From the NCBI GenBank assembly GCA_046351595.1, contig JAXLYE010000019.1:1-40161 (forward strand): a stretch of 40,161 nucleotides of DNA, given 5' to 3'. This document shows positions 7,204 to 14,209 of this stretch, piece after piece. The notes beneath the pieces were generated by a model. That model was not told the origin of the DNA. It did not search any database and was given only the letters and a program-made list of their open reading frames with translations. The DNA is from JAXLYE01 sp046351595. Lineage in GTDB: Bacteria; Myxococcota_A; Polyangia; Palsa-1104; JAEUJZ01. The translations under genes and the position numbers were made by a program. The first letter of the stretch is position 1. Every line of letters starts with the position of its first letter.

Positions 7204-8135
7204 TCGTCGATCTCGATCAGAGCTCGCTGCCGCCGATCCTGGGCATGGCGCTGCGCCTCTCGGCACTTGGCGTCGCAGTTCACTGGCTGCGCGGACCTAC
7301 AGGTGGAGACGAGGCAGGGCGCGGGAAGGCGCCGATCAGCAAGCGCTGGCAGCACGTGCCCTGGCAGGGCGAGCGGACCCTGATCCGCACCTACGTCCAG
7401 GGCTACAACCTGGGCATCCACACCGGCGCGGTCCTCGGGGCGCGCGTGGCTTTGCTGGTCGTGGATTGCGACGACATGGAGGCTGTGACCTGGGCCCTTC
7501 GGCTTCCGTTCACGCCCCTGCGCGTCCGCACTCGGCAAGGGCTGCACCTGTACTACCGCCGGCCCGCGACCGAGGAGCGCTGCCCCAACCGCGCCAAGGT
7601 CGGCGGCCTGCGGCTCGATATCCGCTGCGACGATGGGAACATCGTCTTCCCTCCGTCGGTGCATCCTTCCGGGTTTGTCTACGAGTTTCACGGGCACCCG
7701 GCGGGGGCGCTGTACGATGCCCACGGTCTGCTGGAGCCGTCGACCATCGAGGCGCTGCCCGTTTTCGATTACGCCTGGCTCCCCGCGCCGCCGCCTTCCC
7801 CCACGCTGCCCCGCGTCGACGCGACCTCGCTCGGCTTTGCGAAGCTCCCCGACCGCACCGAGCGGCGAGCCATCGGCCTCTGCCGGAAGTGGCAGGTGAA
7901 CGAGCGCGGGAAGGGACAGGGAACCGACACGTTCAAGCTGGCGGGCATGCTCCTGTTCAACCTGGGCCTCACCCCGGAGCAGACCTATGCGGTGATCGAG
8001 TGCTGGTACAACCGGCGCTGCCCGCAGCCGTACACGGAGCCCGAGCTCCGCCGCAAGGTGCAGGAGGCCGCGATCAAGATTCGCGACCGACGCCCCCGGC
8101 TCCCCGAACACGTGACGCCGAGGCAGGGACGATGA
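7200..8135 (+). CDS. AEP-type DNA primase-polymerase with PriCT domain
   Basis: 311 residues. The N-terminal half is an archaeo-eukaryotic primase (Prim-Pol) domain. KAPISKRWQ lies at about 43-51, catalytic D89 and D91 in VVDCDD, the His motif in GLHLYYR (H116), and the third motif in LDIRCDDGNIVFPPSVHPSG (139-158). Residues about 225-295 (TFKLAGMLLFNLGLTPEQTY...WYNRRCPQPYTEPELRRKV) fit a PriCT-1 helical domain. No helicase domain is attached; that role may fall to the gene at 9008. Such proteins make primers and extend DNA at element origins. All key acidic residues are present. Confidence 0.9.
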   Translation: MIVDLDQSSLPPILGMALRLSALGVAVHWLRGPTGGDEAGRGKAPISKRWQHVPWQGERTLIRTYVQGYNLGIHTGAVLGARVALLVVDCDDMEAVTWALRLPFTPLRVRTRQGLHLYYRRPATEERCPNRAKVGGLRLDIRCDDGNIVFPPSVHPSGFVYEFHGHPAGALYDAHGLLEPSTIEALPVFDYAWLPAPPPSPTLPRVDATSLGFAKLPDRTERRAIGLCRKWQVNERGKGQGTDTFKLAGMLLFNLGLTPEQTYAVIECWYNRRCPQPYTEPELRRKVQEAAIKIRDRRPRLPEHVTPRQGR

Positions 8136-8416
8136 GGCGCTGGACCTTGCGCATCCTGGGCGAGATCTGCGGCGTGCGGCGCTACACGGCGCCGAGCCGC
8201 ACAGGGTGGCGGTGGGTCGTGGTGGAGCGATGCGGCGACTTCCTCCATGCGCGACGGTTCGTGACCTTCTGGGAGGCGGTCTGCTGGCGGCTGTACTTGC
8301 AGCGGCACGGTCGCGCAGCGTCCCGCGAGCTCGCCTCGCAGGCGTGCCGCTGCGCGCTGTTGTGGTCTCCTCTGGCCATGGACGCTCCAGGGGGAGGGCG
8401 GCGCGATGCAGACTGA
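8132..8416 (+). CDS. Small basic early protein
   Basis: 94 residues, Arg/Trp-rich with several cysteines, no recognisable motif. It overlaps the primase stop by ATGA and the following methyltransferase by 11 bases, which is the main reason for accepting it. Confidence 0.5.
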   Translation: MRRWTLRILGEICGVRRYTAPSRTGWRWVVVERCGDFLHARRFVTFWEAVCWRLYLQRHGRAASRELASQACRCALLWSPLAMDAPGGGRRDAD

Positions 8417-9011
8417 CCGTGCCCCGCTAGACCGCTACGACTCGCCTCCCTATGCAACGGAGGCCCTGGTGCGCAGCGTGCCCGAGCTGCGCGGACACAC
8501 GCTGCTCGATCCGTGCTGCGGGGACAGCTCCATGGCCTGGCGACTGCGCACGCGCTTCCGGCGCGTACTGCTGAACGACATCGACCCCCAGATCCCGACG
8601 CTTCTGCATTGGGATCTGCGCCGGCCGGCGCTGTGGGAGAGCGCGCGGGCTGATTGGTGCGTCACCAACCCGCCCTTCTGCCTCGCGGGCGAGACCCTGA
8701 ACCTGGCCCTGGATCACTGCCGCGTCGGCGTGGCGCTCCTGCTCCGGCTCTCGGCGCTGGAGGTCTGCGAGGGCCGCGAGTTCATCGAGCTGTACCCGCC
8801 GCAGCGCACGATCGTGCTGCCGCGCATCCGGTTCCGCGGCAAGGGAACCGACAAGGCTACGGTCGCCTGGTTCATCTGGTCGCGGCTCACGCTCAGCGGC
8901 CCTCCCATCGTGTGCATCAGCCGCCGCACCGCGCGTCGCCTCGCTTTTGTGTCGACGCCCTCCGGGGTGCTGCTGCCGATCGGGCAAGCCATCGGGGGGG
9001 CGCTGGCATGA
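8406..9011 (+). CDS. N6-adenine-type DNA methyltransferase
   Basis: 201 residues. A SAM-binding motif DPCCGDSSM (35-43) and catalytic TNPPF (87-91) identify an amino-methyltransferase acting on adenine in DNA. The order (SAM motif before NPPF) and the short length without a clear target-recognition domain fit small phage orphan enzymes. It overlaps the helicase gene by ATGA and no restriction endonuclease is adjacent. Likely roles are protection from host restriction or marking of replicated DNA; target sequence unknown. Confidence 0.8.
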   Translation: MQTDRAPLDRYDSPPYATEALVRSVPELRGHTLLDPCCGDSSMAWRLRTRFRRVLLNDIDPQIPTLLHWDLRRPALWESARADWCVTNPPFCLAGETLNLALDHCRVGVALLLRLSALEVCEGREFIELYPPQRTIVLPRIRFRGKGTDKATVAWFIWSRLTLSGPPIVCISRRTARRLAFVSTPSGVLLPIGQAIGGALA

Positions 9012-10651
9012 CCGATCTCGGGGGGGCTCAGGTCCCGAAGAAAAAGAGGTTTGCCATCATCCAGGGCACCGATGAGGACGAGGTCCGCGAGCAGCTCAAG
9101 GCCGCACTCTCCGGCATCCCCGGCGTGTACGAGCGCGCCCGCCAGCTGACCGAGGTGATCCGCACGGCGGCCACGCCGGACTCCGCCGCCGTTCGGCGCG
9201 CCGTCAACCAACCCCTGCTTGTTCCCATTGCCAAGTCGGGCCTGCGCACCCTGCTCACCCGCTACTGCGACTTCTTCGAGTACAAGAGGCGCAACGGCGA
9301 CCTGGTTCTCGACGAGAAGGGGCGTCCTGTCTTGGTTCCTTCACACCCCAAGGAGTGGGCCATGACCGCACTGTACGAGCTTCCGACCTATCCTGTTCCT
9401 CAACTCGTCTCCGTCGTGGAGGCGCCGGTGATTCTCGCCACAGGCCGCATCTTGCAGACCCCCGGGCACGACGAGCGCTCGGGCCTGTTCTATTCCCCTG
9501 CAGAAGGTCTGCGCGTGCCTCCGGTCTCGGATGCTCCGACGGCGGACGAGGTGGAAGTGGCCAAGATCTACCTGGACGAGGTGGTCTGTGATTTCCCCTT
9601 TGAGGAGGAGTGCCACCGCTCCGGGTGGTACGCGGGTGTCCTCTCCTACTTCGCACGCTGGGCGTACGAGGGGCCCACGCCCCTGTTCCTCATCAACAAG
9701 AACTCCCCGGGCGTCGGCGGCAGCCGCCTGGCCGAGGCCGCGCAGTTCATCTGCATTGGTCGCACGGGGACTCTCTACACCGTCGCCTCCGACAACGTGC
9801 AGGAAAAGAAGGCCCTCGACGCCATCGCGCTCAACGGCGACCTGCTCGTCTACATCGACAACATCAGCGAGTCGACGCCCTTTGGCACCGGGGAGCTCGA
9901 CAAGGCGCTGACCTGCTCGGCGTGGGACTGCAATGTGAAGTTCAAGGACGGGACCTACCGCGTCCCCTTCCTCTGCATCTTCTGGGGCAACGGCAATCAG
10001 GTGCAGTTCCGTCGGGGTGCCGACACCTTCCGCAGGACGCAGCTGATCAGCCTCATGACCAAGCTGGACAAGCCCCAGGAGCGCGAGGGCTTCCGTCACC
10101 CGGACTTGCTGCCGTGGATCCTGGAGCGCCGCGGCGATCTGATCTGGTCCTTCCTGACCCTGCTCCGTGCGTTCTTCGTCGCTGGCAAACCCCACCACAA
10201 GCTGAAGCGCTGGGGCTCCTACGAGGGCTGGTCGTCCATCGTCCGCGAGTGCCTCGTCTTCCACGGGTACCCGGATCCGTACCTCGCCAGCGACAAGGTG
10301 GTACTGGAAGCCGACCCCGCCCAGGTGGCGATGGGGCGCCTGCTGGAAGGCTGGCGCGAGCTGTGCGAGGAGTCCGGCCACCCCGAGGGGCTCTCGGCGT
10401 ACGAGGCGATCGACTTGCTCAAGGATGAACTCGAGCAGCGGCGCCTGGGCAAGGTGAAGAAGCACGACGACTTGATCGCCGCCATCAACGAGATCACGCG
10501 CACGCGCACGGCGCTGGCCAGCCCGACCGACTTGGGCGCCCGCCTGCGCGGCAAGAAGAAGCGGCCCTTCAACGGGCTGATGATCGTCAACGAGGAAGCC
10601 GGCCGCCGCGGCAACATCTGGCGCGTCGTGGCGTCCGCGGACGCCCCGTGA
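9008..10651 (+). CDS. Replicative helicase-like ATPase with altered P-loop
   Basis: 547 residues, homologous along its length to the element B protein at 25281-26879 (shared DFPFEEECHRSGWYAGVLSY/DFPFAQPIHRSAWMAGVLSY, and IFWGNGN). The fold matches the helicase part of phage primase-helicases: P-loop region, Walker B at VYIDNIS, and a GNGNQVQFRRGADTFRRTQ sensor/arginine-finger segment. The P-loop reads SPGVGGSRL (233-241): the lysine expected at residue 238 is Gly, whereas B has GAGKGK. A defective or unusual ATPase is therefore possible. It follows the primase and methyltransferase genes in one operon. Confidence 0.75.
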   Translation: MTDLGGAQVPKKKRFAIIQGTDEDEVREQLKAALSGIPGVYERARQLTEVIRTAATPDSAAVRRAVNQPLLVPIAKSGLRTLLTRYCDFFEYKRRNGDLVLDEKGRPVLVPSHPKEWAMTALYELPTYPVPQLVSVVEAPVILATGRILQTPGHDERSGLFYSPAEGLRVPPVSDAPTADEVEVAKIYLDEVVCDFPFEEECHRSGWYAGVLSYFARWAYEGPTPLFLINKNSPGVGGSRLAEAAQFICIGRTGTLYTVASDNVQEKKALDAIALNGDLLVYIDNISESTPFGTGELDKALTCSAWDCNVKFKDGTYRVPFLCIFWGNGNQVQFRRGADTFRRTQLISLMTKLDKPQEREGFRHPDLLPWILERRGDLIWSFLTLLRAFFVAGKPHHKLKRWGSYEGWSSIVRECLVFHGYPDPYLASDKVVLEADPAQVAMGRLLEGWRELCEESGHPEGLSAYEAIDLLKDELEQRRLGKVKKHDDLIAAINEITRTRTALASPTDLGARLRGKKKRPFNGLMIVNEEAGRRGNIWRVVASADAP

Positions 10652-10668
10652 ACGTCAAAAAGCCATGG

Positions 10669-10740
10669 ACGCGCGGTCTGACTGCTGCGCGGTCGCCCGA
10701 CCCAACCATCCCGGACATGGTGACCGACGGTCGGGGGTCT
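10669..10740 (+). ncRNA. Structured leader repeat, copy 3 of 3
   Basis: Shares GCGCGGTCTGACTGCTGCGC and the following GGTCGCCCGACCC with the copies at 3605 and 4086. In the hairpin the C-G pair becomes a T-G wobble (GACTGC-TGC-GCGGTC), keeping the fold. The GACCC...GGGTC closing pair is kept although the sequence between differs completely. It lies 105 bases upstream of the next gene, in a 193-base gap. Confidence 0.5.
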
Positions 10741-10844
10741 TTCTCGTCAGCGCTCGTGTCGCGGCTTCGGACCGCCTTATTAAGGCGCGCTGACGCCGCG
10801 CGGCTTGCCGAACGCTGGGGCGTTCTTACCGACGAGGTGAATCA

Positions 10845-11072
10845 ATGAGCAGCAGGGAACCATTTGACATCGATCTGGAGATGATGCTGCAGAACCCGCA
10901 CGGGCCCGAGGACGAGGAGCCCGAGCCCGGCGAACGCTGCGAAGGTTCGAGCAGCGTGGTAGAAAGCGACGACGGCTTTGCAACGTGTGCCGTCTGCGGC
11001 TGGGAGTGGGGTCACTGCCATACAGACAGTCCCACTGCCCTGCTGCCAGTTCATCGTCCTTATCCGAAGTAG
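10845..11072 (+). CDS. Small acidic zinc-ribbon protein
   Basis: 75 residues. The N-terminal half is very acidic (GPEDEEPEPGE); the C-terminal half has CAVCGWEWGHCHT after an earlier Cys, a possible single metal site. It follows leader copy 3 and precedes the excisionase. No family recognised. Confidence 0.5.
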   Translation: MSSREPFDIDLEMMLQNPHGPEDEEPEPGERCEGSSSVVESDDGFATCAVCGWEWGHCHTDSPTALLPVHRPYPK

Positions 11073-11107
11073 CGGTGACGCAGCAGCTTCGTAAGGAGAC
11101 GCGCCCC

Positions 11108-11476
11108 GTGAACGAATTCCTTACGCCCGCTCAGGCCGCGGCGTGGCTCGGCGTCGGCGTGCGCCGCGTCTACCGCTGGCTGCAGGCGGGCGAGCTCGAA
11201 CACTACCGCCTCGGCGCCCGCGATCTGCGCATCACGCCCGAGGCCCTTTCCGCTTTCTTGGAGGCCCACCGATGTCGCCCCGCTTCCCCGAACCCTACCG
11301 CCGGCCCGGCTCCCTCGAGTACGTCGTCGACCTCCCCCAGCCCGACGGCTCGGCCCGGACCGTCGAGCTGGGCACAGCCCACCTGGCGGAAGCTCGACGG
11401 CTCACCGACGAGTTCGTCGAAGCCCTCCCCGCTGCGGCCCCGGAAGCCGCGGAAGCCGGCCCCACCGGGCTCGTGA
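11108..11476 (+). CDS. Excisionase-like MerR/HTH_17 protein, element A
   Basis: 122 residues from a GTG at 11108 behind AAGGAG. Residues 1-55 are a helix-turn-helix of excisionase type (LTPAQAAAWLGVGVRRVYRW, then a wing ending in ITPEALSAFLEAHR). The remaining 67 residues are Ser/Pro/Thr-rich and read through the start of the integrase gene in another frame (205-base overlap). The same arrangement is seen in element B. It probably bends attachment-site DNA and directs integrase toward excision. Confidence 0.75.
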   Translation: MNEFLTPAQAAAWLGVGVRRVYRWLQAGELEHYRLGARDLRITPEALSAFLEAHRCRPASPNPTAGPAPSSTSSTSPSPTARPGPSSWAQPTWRKLDGSPTSSSKPSPLRPRKPRKPAPPGS

Positions 11477-12336
11477 CCCGCGACTCCGACGAGCTGACCG
11501 TCGGAACCGTGCACTGGATCCTGGCGGAGCACCTGCGGCGCAAGGCGCCCGACCTGGCCGAGGCGACGCGCGGCATGTACGCCGGGCAGGCCGGAACGCT
11601 CGTGCGCCTGCTCGGCGCGCGCTCCATCGCCACTCTCGCTTTCGACGACATCGCCGGCTACGTGCAGACGCGCCTCGCGGAGCGCGTCGTCAACGAGACG
11701 GTGCGCAAGGAGCTCGTGCTTCTGCGCTCGGCGCTGCGGACCGCCTTCTTCCTGGGCCAGCAGGTGCCCGATCTGTTCCTGTTGTTCCCGCGCCTCACGA
11801 GCCAGTACGTGCCGCGCCGCCGGTGGCTCGCGCCCGAGGAGTTCCGCGCGATCGCGAACGAGCTGCCGCCGCCGCGCCGCGTGTTTCTCTACGTGGCGTG
11901 CTACACGGGCGCGCGGCGCAGCGAGCTTCAGCGGCTGCGGTGGCAGGATCTCGACTGGATGCGCCAGTCGGTGCACCTGCGCGGCACCAAGACCGAGCGC
12001 GCCGACCGCACCGTTCCCCTGCACCCCGAGCTGAGCGCCGTGCTGCGCCCGCTCGCCGGGCGGCCGGGCGCCACCGTCCTTGCCCCCTGGCCCAACGTCT
12101 ACCGCGACCTCGCGGCGATCTGCGCGGAGCTCGGCCTTCCCCCCGTCACCTTGAACGACCTGCGCCGCACCTTCGGCAGCTGGCTGGTCCAGGCGAACGT
12201 CTCGGCGCACATCGTCGCGAAGCTGATGGGCCACACGACGGAGAAGATGGTCAACCAGGTCTACGGGCACCTCGACGACCGGGCGCTTCGCCGCGCCGTG
12301 GAGCTGCTGCCCTCGACGCCCGAGGGAGCGCCATGA
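11272..12336 (+). CDS. Tyrosine recombinase (integrase), element A
   Basis: 354 residues, 35% or more alike the element B integrase by eye. N-terminal arm-binding and SAM-like core-binding regions (about 70-175) precede the catalytic domain. Visible active-site residues are R215 (TGARRSEL), K240 (GTKT), R298 (LNDLRRTF), H321 (MGHTTEKM) and Y331 (VYGHL). The first catalytic His of HxxR is Asn (N295). It lies about 1.5 kb from the tRNA-derived attachment site, the usual place, with excisionase overlapping its 5' end. Catalyses site-specific integration and excision. Confidence 0.92.
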   Translation: MSPRFPEPYRRPGSLEYVVDLPQPDGSARTVELGTAHLAEARRLTDEFVEALPAAAPEAAEAGPTGLVTRDSDELTVGTVHWILAEHLRRKAPDLAEATRGMYAGQAGTLVRLLGARSIATLAFDDIAGYVQTRLAERVVNETVRKELVLLRSALRTAFFLGQQVPDLFLLFPRLTSQYVPRRRWLAPEEFRAIANELPPPRRVFLYVACYTGARRSELQRLRWQDLDWMRQSVHLRGTKTERADRTVPLHPELSAVLRPLAGRPGATVLAPWPNVYRDLAAICAELGLPPVTLNDLRRTFGSWLVQANVSAHIVAKLMGHTTEKMVNQVYGHLDDRALRRAVELLPSTPEGAP

Positions 12337-13442
12337 GCCCCGCAAGAGAGCGAGCATCGAATGCGCCGAGCGCGGAGCTGCTCGGCGTCCCCGAGGGCTG
12401 CAGGCTGCGCGCCGTCTCGATCGAAGAAGAGGGCAGCCGGCGGCCGTTCCTCCTGCACGAGGACGGCACGGCGCTGGCGCTGGATGAGCACCTCTCGCGG
12501 TGGCTCGAGCTCAGCCGCACAGGCTGCCCGCTGCGGGAGCAGATTCGCTGGTACGCCGAGCGCGGGACGCTGGGCGCGGTCCAGCGCGTCTGGCAGCGCG
12601 CCGGCCGAAGCGGACGCCCCGCGATGGCCCTGTGCCTGTCCCGGGCGCAGCTGCTGCTCCTGCTCGACATGGCCCGCATCCGCGTGCCCGGCGACGCCTT
12701 GGAGCGCACGCTGCGCAGCTACGACCGGGCTGAGGGGCGCGAGGCCACGGCGCCGGCCGGGCCCGCGCCGGCCGCCGACCCGCAGCCAAGCGCCAAGCAG
12801 GGCCGGACCGCGGAGGCGGTCGGGATGCCCAGCGTCCAGCTCGTGCCCTTCCTGGGCGGGACGCTGTCCGCCCTTCGCACCGAGGCCCAGGGCTGGCTGG
12901 TGCTCAAGCCGGCCTGCGAGGCACTTGGCATTGATGCGGAAGCTCAGCGCAAACGCCTGGAGCGCACGGCCTGGGCAACTGCCTCCATCATGGAGGCAGT
13001 TGGCGCGGATGGCCGGCAGCGCGAGATGTACTGCCTCCGGTCCGACCGCGTGGCGATGTGGCTGGCGACCATCGACACCGCCCGCATCGCCGACCCCGAG
13101 GCCCGCCAGCGTCTGGAGCTGTGGCAGTGCCACGCCGCCGACGCGCTCGACCGCTGGGCCCGGGGCGGCGCGTCGACCGCCTCTCCGTCGAGAGACACCA
13201 CGTGGCGCGACCTTGCAGAGCCGCCGCTCCCGCGCGCGCCGCTGCGCAGCCCCGACCGCGACAGCTGGCTATCGCCGCAGCAGGTGGCCCAGCGCACGGG
13301 GGTCGGCGTCCGCCGCGTCTACCGCTGGATCCGCGCCTGCGCCATCGAGCACCGCCGCCTCGGCGTCCGGGACATCCGGATCCACGTCGACGCCCTGGCC
13401 GAGTTCCTCGCCTCCCACGACACCGCCGCCCTCCCCCGCTAG
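12333..13442 (+). CDS. P22_AR_N antirepressor fused to excisionase-type HTH
   Basis: 369 residues, overlapping the integrase stop by ATGA. The N-terminal 150 residues are unassigned. Residues about 165-275 match the phage antirepressor N-terminal domain P22_AR_N (VQLVPFLGGTL, LKPACEALGIDAEAQRKRL, REMYCLRSDRVAMWLATI). Residues about 312-365 are an HTH (WLSPQQVAQRTGVGVRRVYR) almost the same as the element A excisionase, with nine identical residues VGVRRVYRW. It is the gene nearest to the att site. A protein that can both relieve repression and bind excision DNA is inferred. Confidence 0.8.
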   Translation: MSPARERASNAPSAELLGVPEGCRLRAVSIEEEGSRRPFLLHEDGTALALDEHLSRWLELSRTGCPLREQIRWYAERGTLGAVQRVWQRAGRSGRPAMALCLSRAQLLLLLDMARIRVPGDALERTLRSYDRAEGREATAPAGPAPAADPQPSAKQGRTAEAVGMPSVQLVPFLGGTLSALRTEAQGWLVLKPACEALGIDAEAQRKRLERTAWATASIMEAVGADGRQREMYCLRSDRVAMWLATIDTARIADPEARQRLELWQCHAADALDRWARGGASTASPSRDTTWRDLAEPPLPRAPLRSPDRDSWLSPQQVAQRTGVGVRRVYRWIRACAIEHRRLGVRDIRIHVDALAEFLASHDTAALPR

Positions 13443-13570
13443 CTTCTTCGCCTCCCGCTCCTCGTCGTCCCCGTCGGTGCGGCGCGCTTTGGCGCCTTGC
13501 CGCTGCCTGCCCCACGTCTGCCACCCCGCCGAAGGAAAGCCATCGGCTCGCTCTGGGGTTCGTTCCGCCC

Positions 13571-13659
13571 CGGTGGCACATCATGTGCCACCGAAAACGC
13601 CATGTCCTACGCTATGTCCTACCCGACTTCCCGTCGGGAAACCACCTTTGGTAGGACAT
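13571..13659. repeat. Putative integrase arm sites, right end of element A
   Basis: Copies of ATGTNCYAC lie at 13583 (inside a perfect 23-bp palindrome, 13571-13593), 13602-13610 and 13614-13622, with an inverted copy at 13651-13659. A second palindrome, TTCCCGTCGGGAA, is at 13629-13641. The stretch 13443-13840 has no convincing gene. The same motif set recurs on the far side of element B (33752-33815). Confidence 0.5.
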
Positions 13660-13840
13660 GGGGGACATAGATGGCGGCTATGCCGGAGGTTCAGGAAGCC
13701 CTGCCAACGGCCTTTGTCCGGCCAGGAAGACGGCAGCTGATAGGCGACAGCGACGGGAAACAGAGGCCGCAAGAGGCCACGCAGAAGCAGCCAGGTGCAC
13801 GAGAGGCCGTTGGCAGAAGAGGCCCCAAAAAAAGCCGTCT

Positions 13841-13898
13841 CAGCGACGGGGAAGGCGCGCCCGGCAGGTCTCGAACCTGCGGCCCACGGCTTAGAAGG
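13841..13898 (-). repeat. att site, copy 1 (3' half of tRNA-Arg TCT)
   Basis: Identical to the copy at 33598-33655 over 44 bases (13855-13898), with 12 of 14 further bases matching to the left. Read on the minus strand it is the 3' half of a tRNA: anticodon loop CTTCTAA (TCT, Arg), stem GCCGT, variable GGGCC, T-arm GCAGG-TTCGAGA-CCTGC, acceptor CGGGCGC. The D-arm and 5' acceptor are absent, so this is not a working tRNA. The sequence to the right no longer pairs as an anticodon stem, which puts the end of homology there. Confidence 0.85.
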
Positions 13899-13998
13899 AC
13901 GTTTAGCAAACTCTTCAATTTTCCGTCGGTGTTCAGGAGGAAGCGAACGCTACCAGGTAATTGGCAGTTGGGTTTAGGCCAGGAGTTTCCAGGGTGCC

Positions 13999-14019
13999 CA
14001 TGCCGCACTTCCATTCTCC
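13999..14019 (+). repeat. Subterminal direct repeat of element B, left copy
   Basis: A 21-bp sequence starting CATGCCGCACTTCCATTC matches 33379-33399 at 19 positions. Both copies are followed within 40 bases by GCGGCATCGC. It lies 100 bp inside the left att copy. Arm-type binding sites for the element B integrase or excisionase are the likely meaning. Confidence 0.55.
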
Positions 14020-14032
14020 CGTCGGACACCAG

Positions 14033-14063
14033 GGCGCGGCATCGCTTTGTCCGATGCCGCGCC
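14033..14063. repeat. 12-bp perfect inverted repeat
   Basis: GGCGCGGCATCG and CGATGCCGCGCC are separated by seven bases (CTTTGTC). The core GCGCGGCAT also occurs near the right end (33340-33390). It lies just past the 3' end of the tRNA-like sequence on the minus strand, so it could be a terminator hairpin or a protein-binding dyad. Confidence 0.5.
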
Positions 14064-14064
14064 A

Positions 14065-14141
14065 TGGTCAGTGGCCGGGCATTTGAACCCAGGACTTGGA
14101 TCCATGCGACTTAAGCCGCCCAAATCGGCTCACCGTCGCTG
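14065..14141 (-). other. Degenerate tRNA-like sequence
   Basis: Minus strand: a D-arm-like AGCC-GATTTGGGC-GGCT, then CTGGG-TTCAAAT-GCCCG resembling a T-arm, and an end of GGCCACTGACCA. The T-stem has mismatches, only five of seven acceptor pairs form, and no sound anticodon hairpin can be drawn. A tRNA pseudogene or mimic is the most I can support. Positions 13899-14209 otherwise hold only the listed repeats and a terminator. Confidence 0.3.
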
Positions 14142-14188
14142 CAGCAAATGATTGCTAAATCCTGGGATAAATCCGACTAAAATGAGGT

Positions 14189-14203
14189 CCGGCCATCAGC
14201 CGG
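14189..14203 (-). terminator. Terminator-like hairpin after the SF2 helicase
   Basis: CCGGC-CATCA-GCCGG, seven bases past the helicase stop, with CATTTT soon after on the minus strand. It fits a weak intrinsic terminator for that leftward gene. Confidence 0.45.
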
Positions 14204-14209
14204 TTTGTC

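Noticed and set aside
13841..13898. A functional tRNA-Arg gene
   Set aside because: Only the 3' half is present in both copies; the D-arm and 5' acceptor strand are missing.
13671..14114. 147-codon frame spanning the left att site
   Set aside because: It runs through the tRNA-derived repeat and arm sites, has no ribosome site and no domain.
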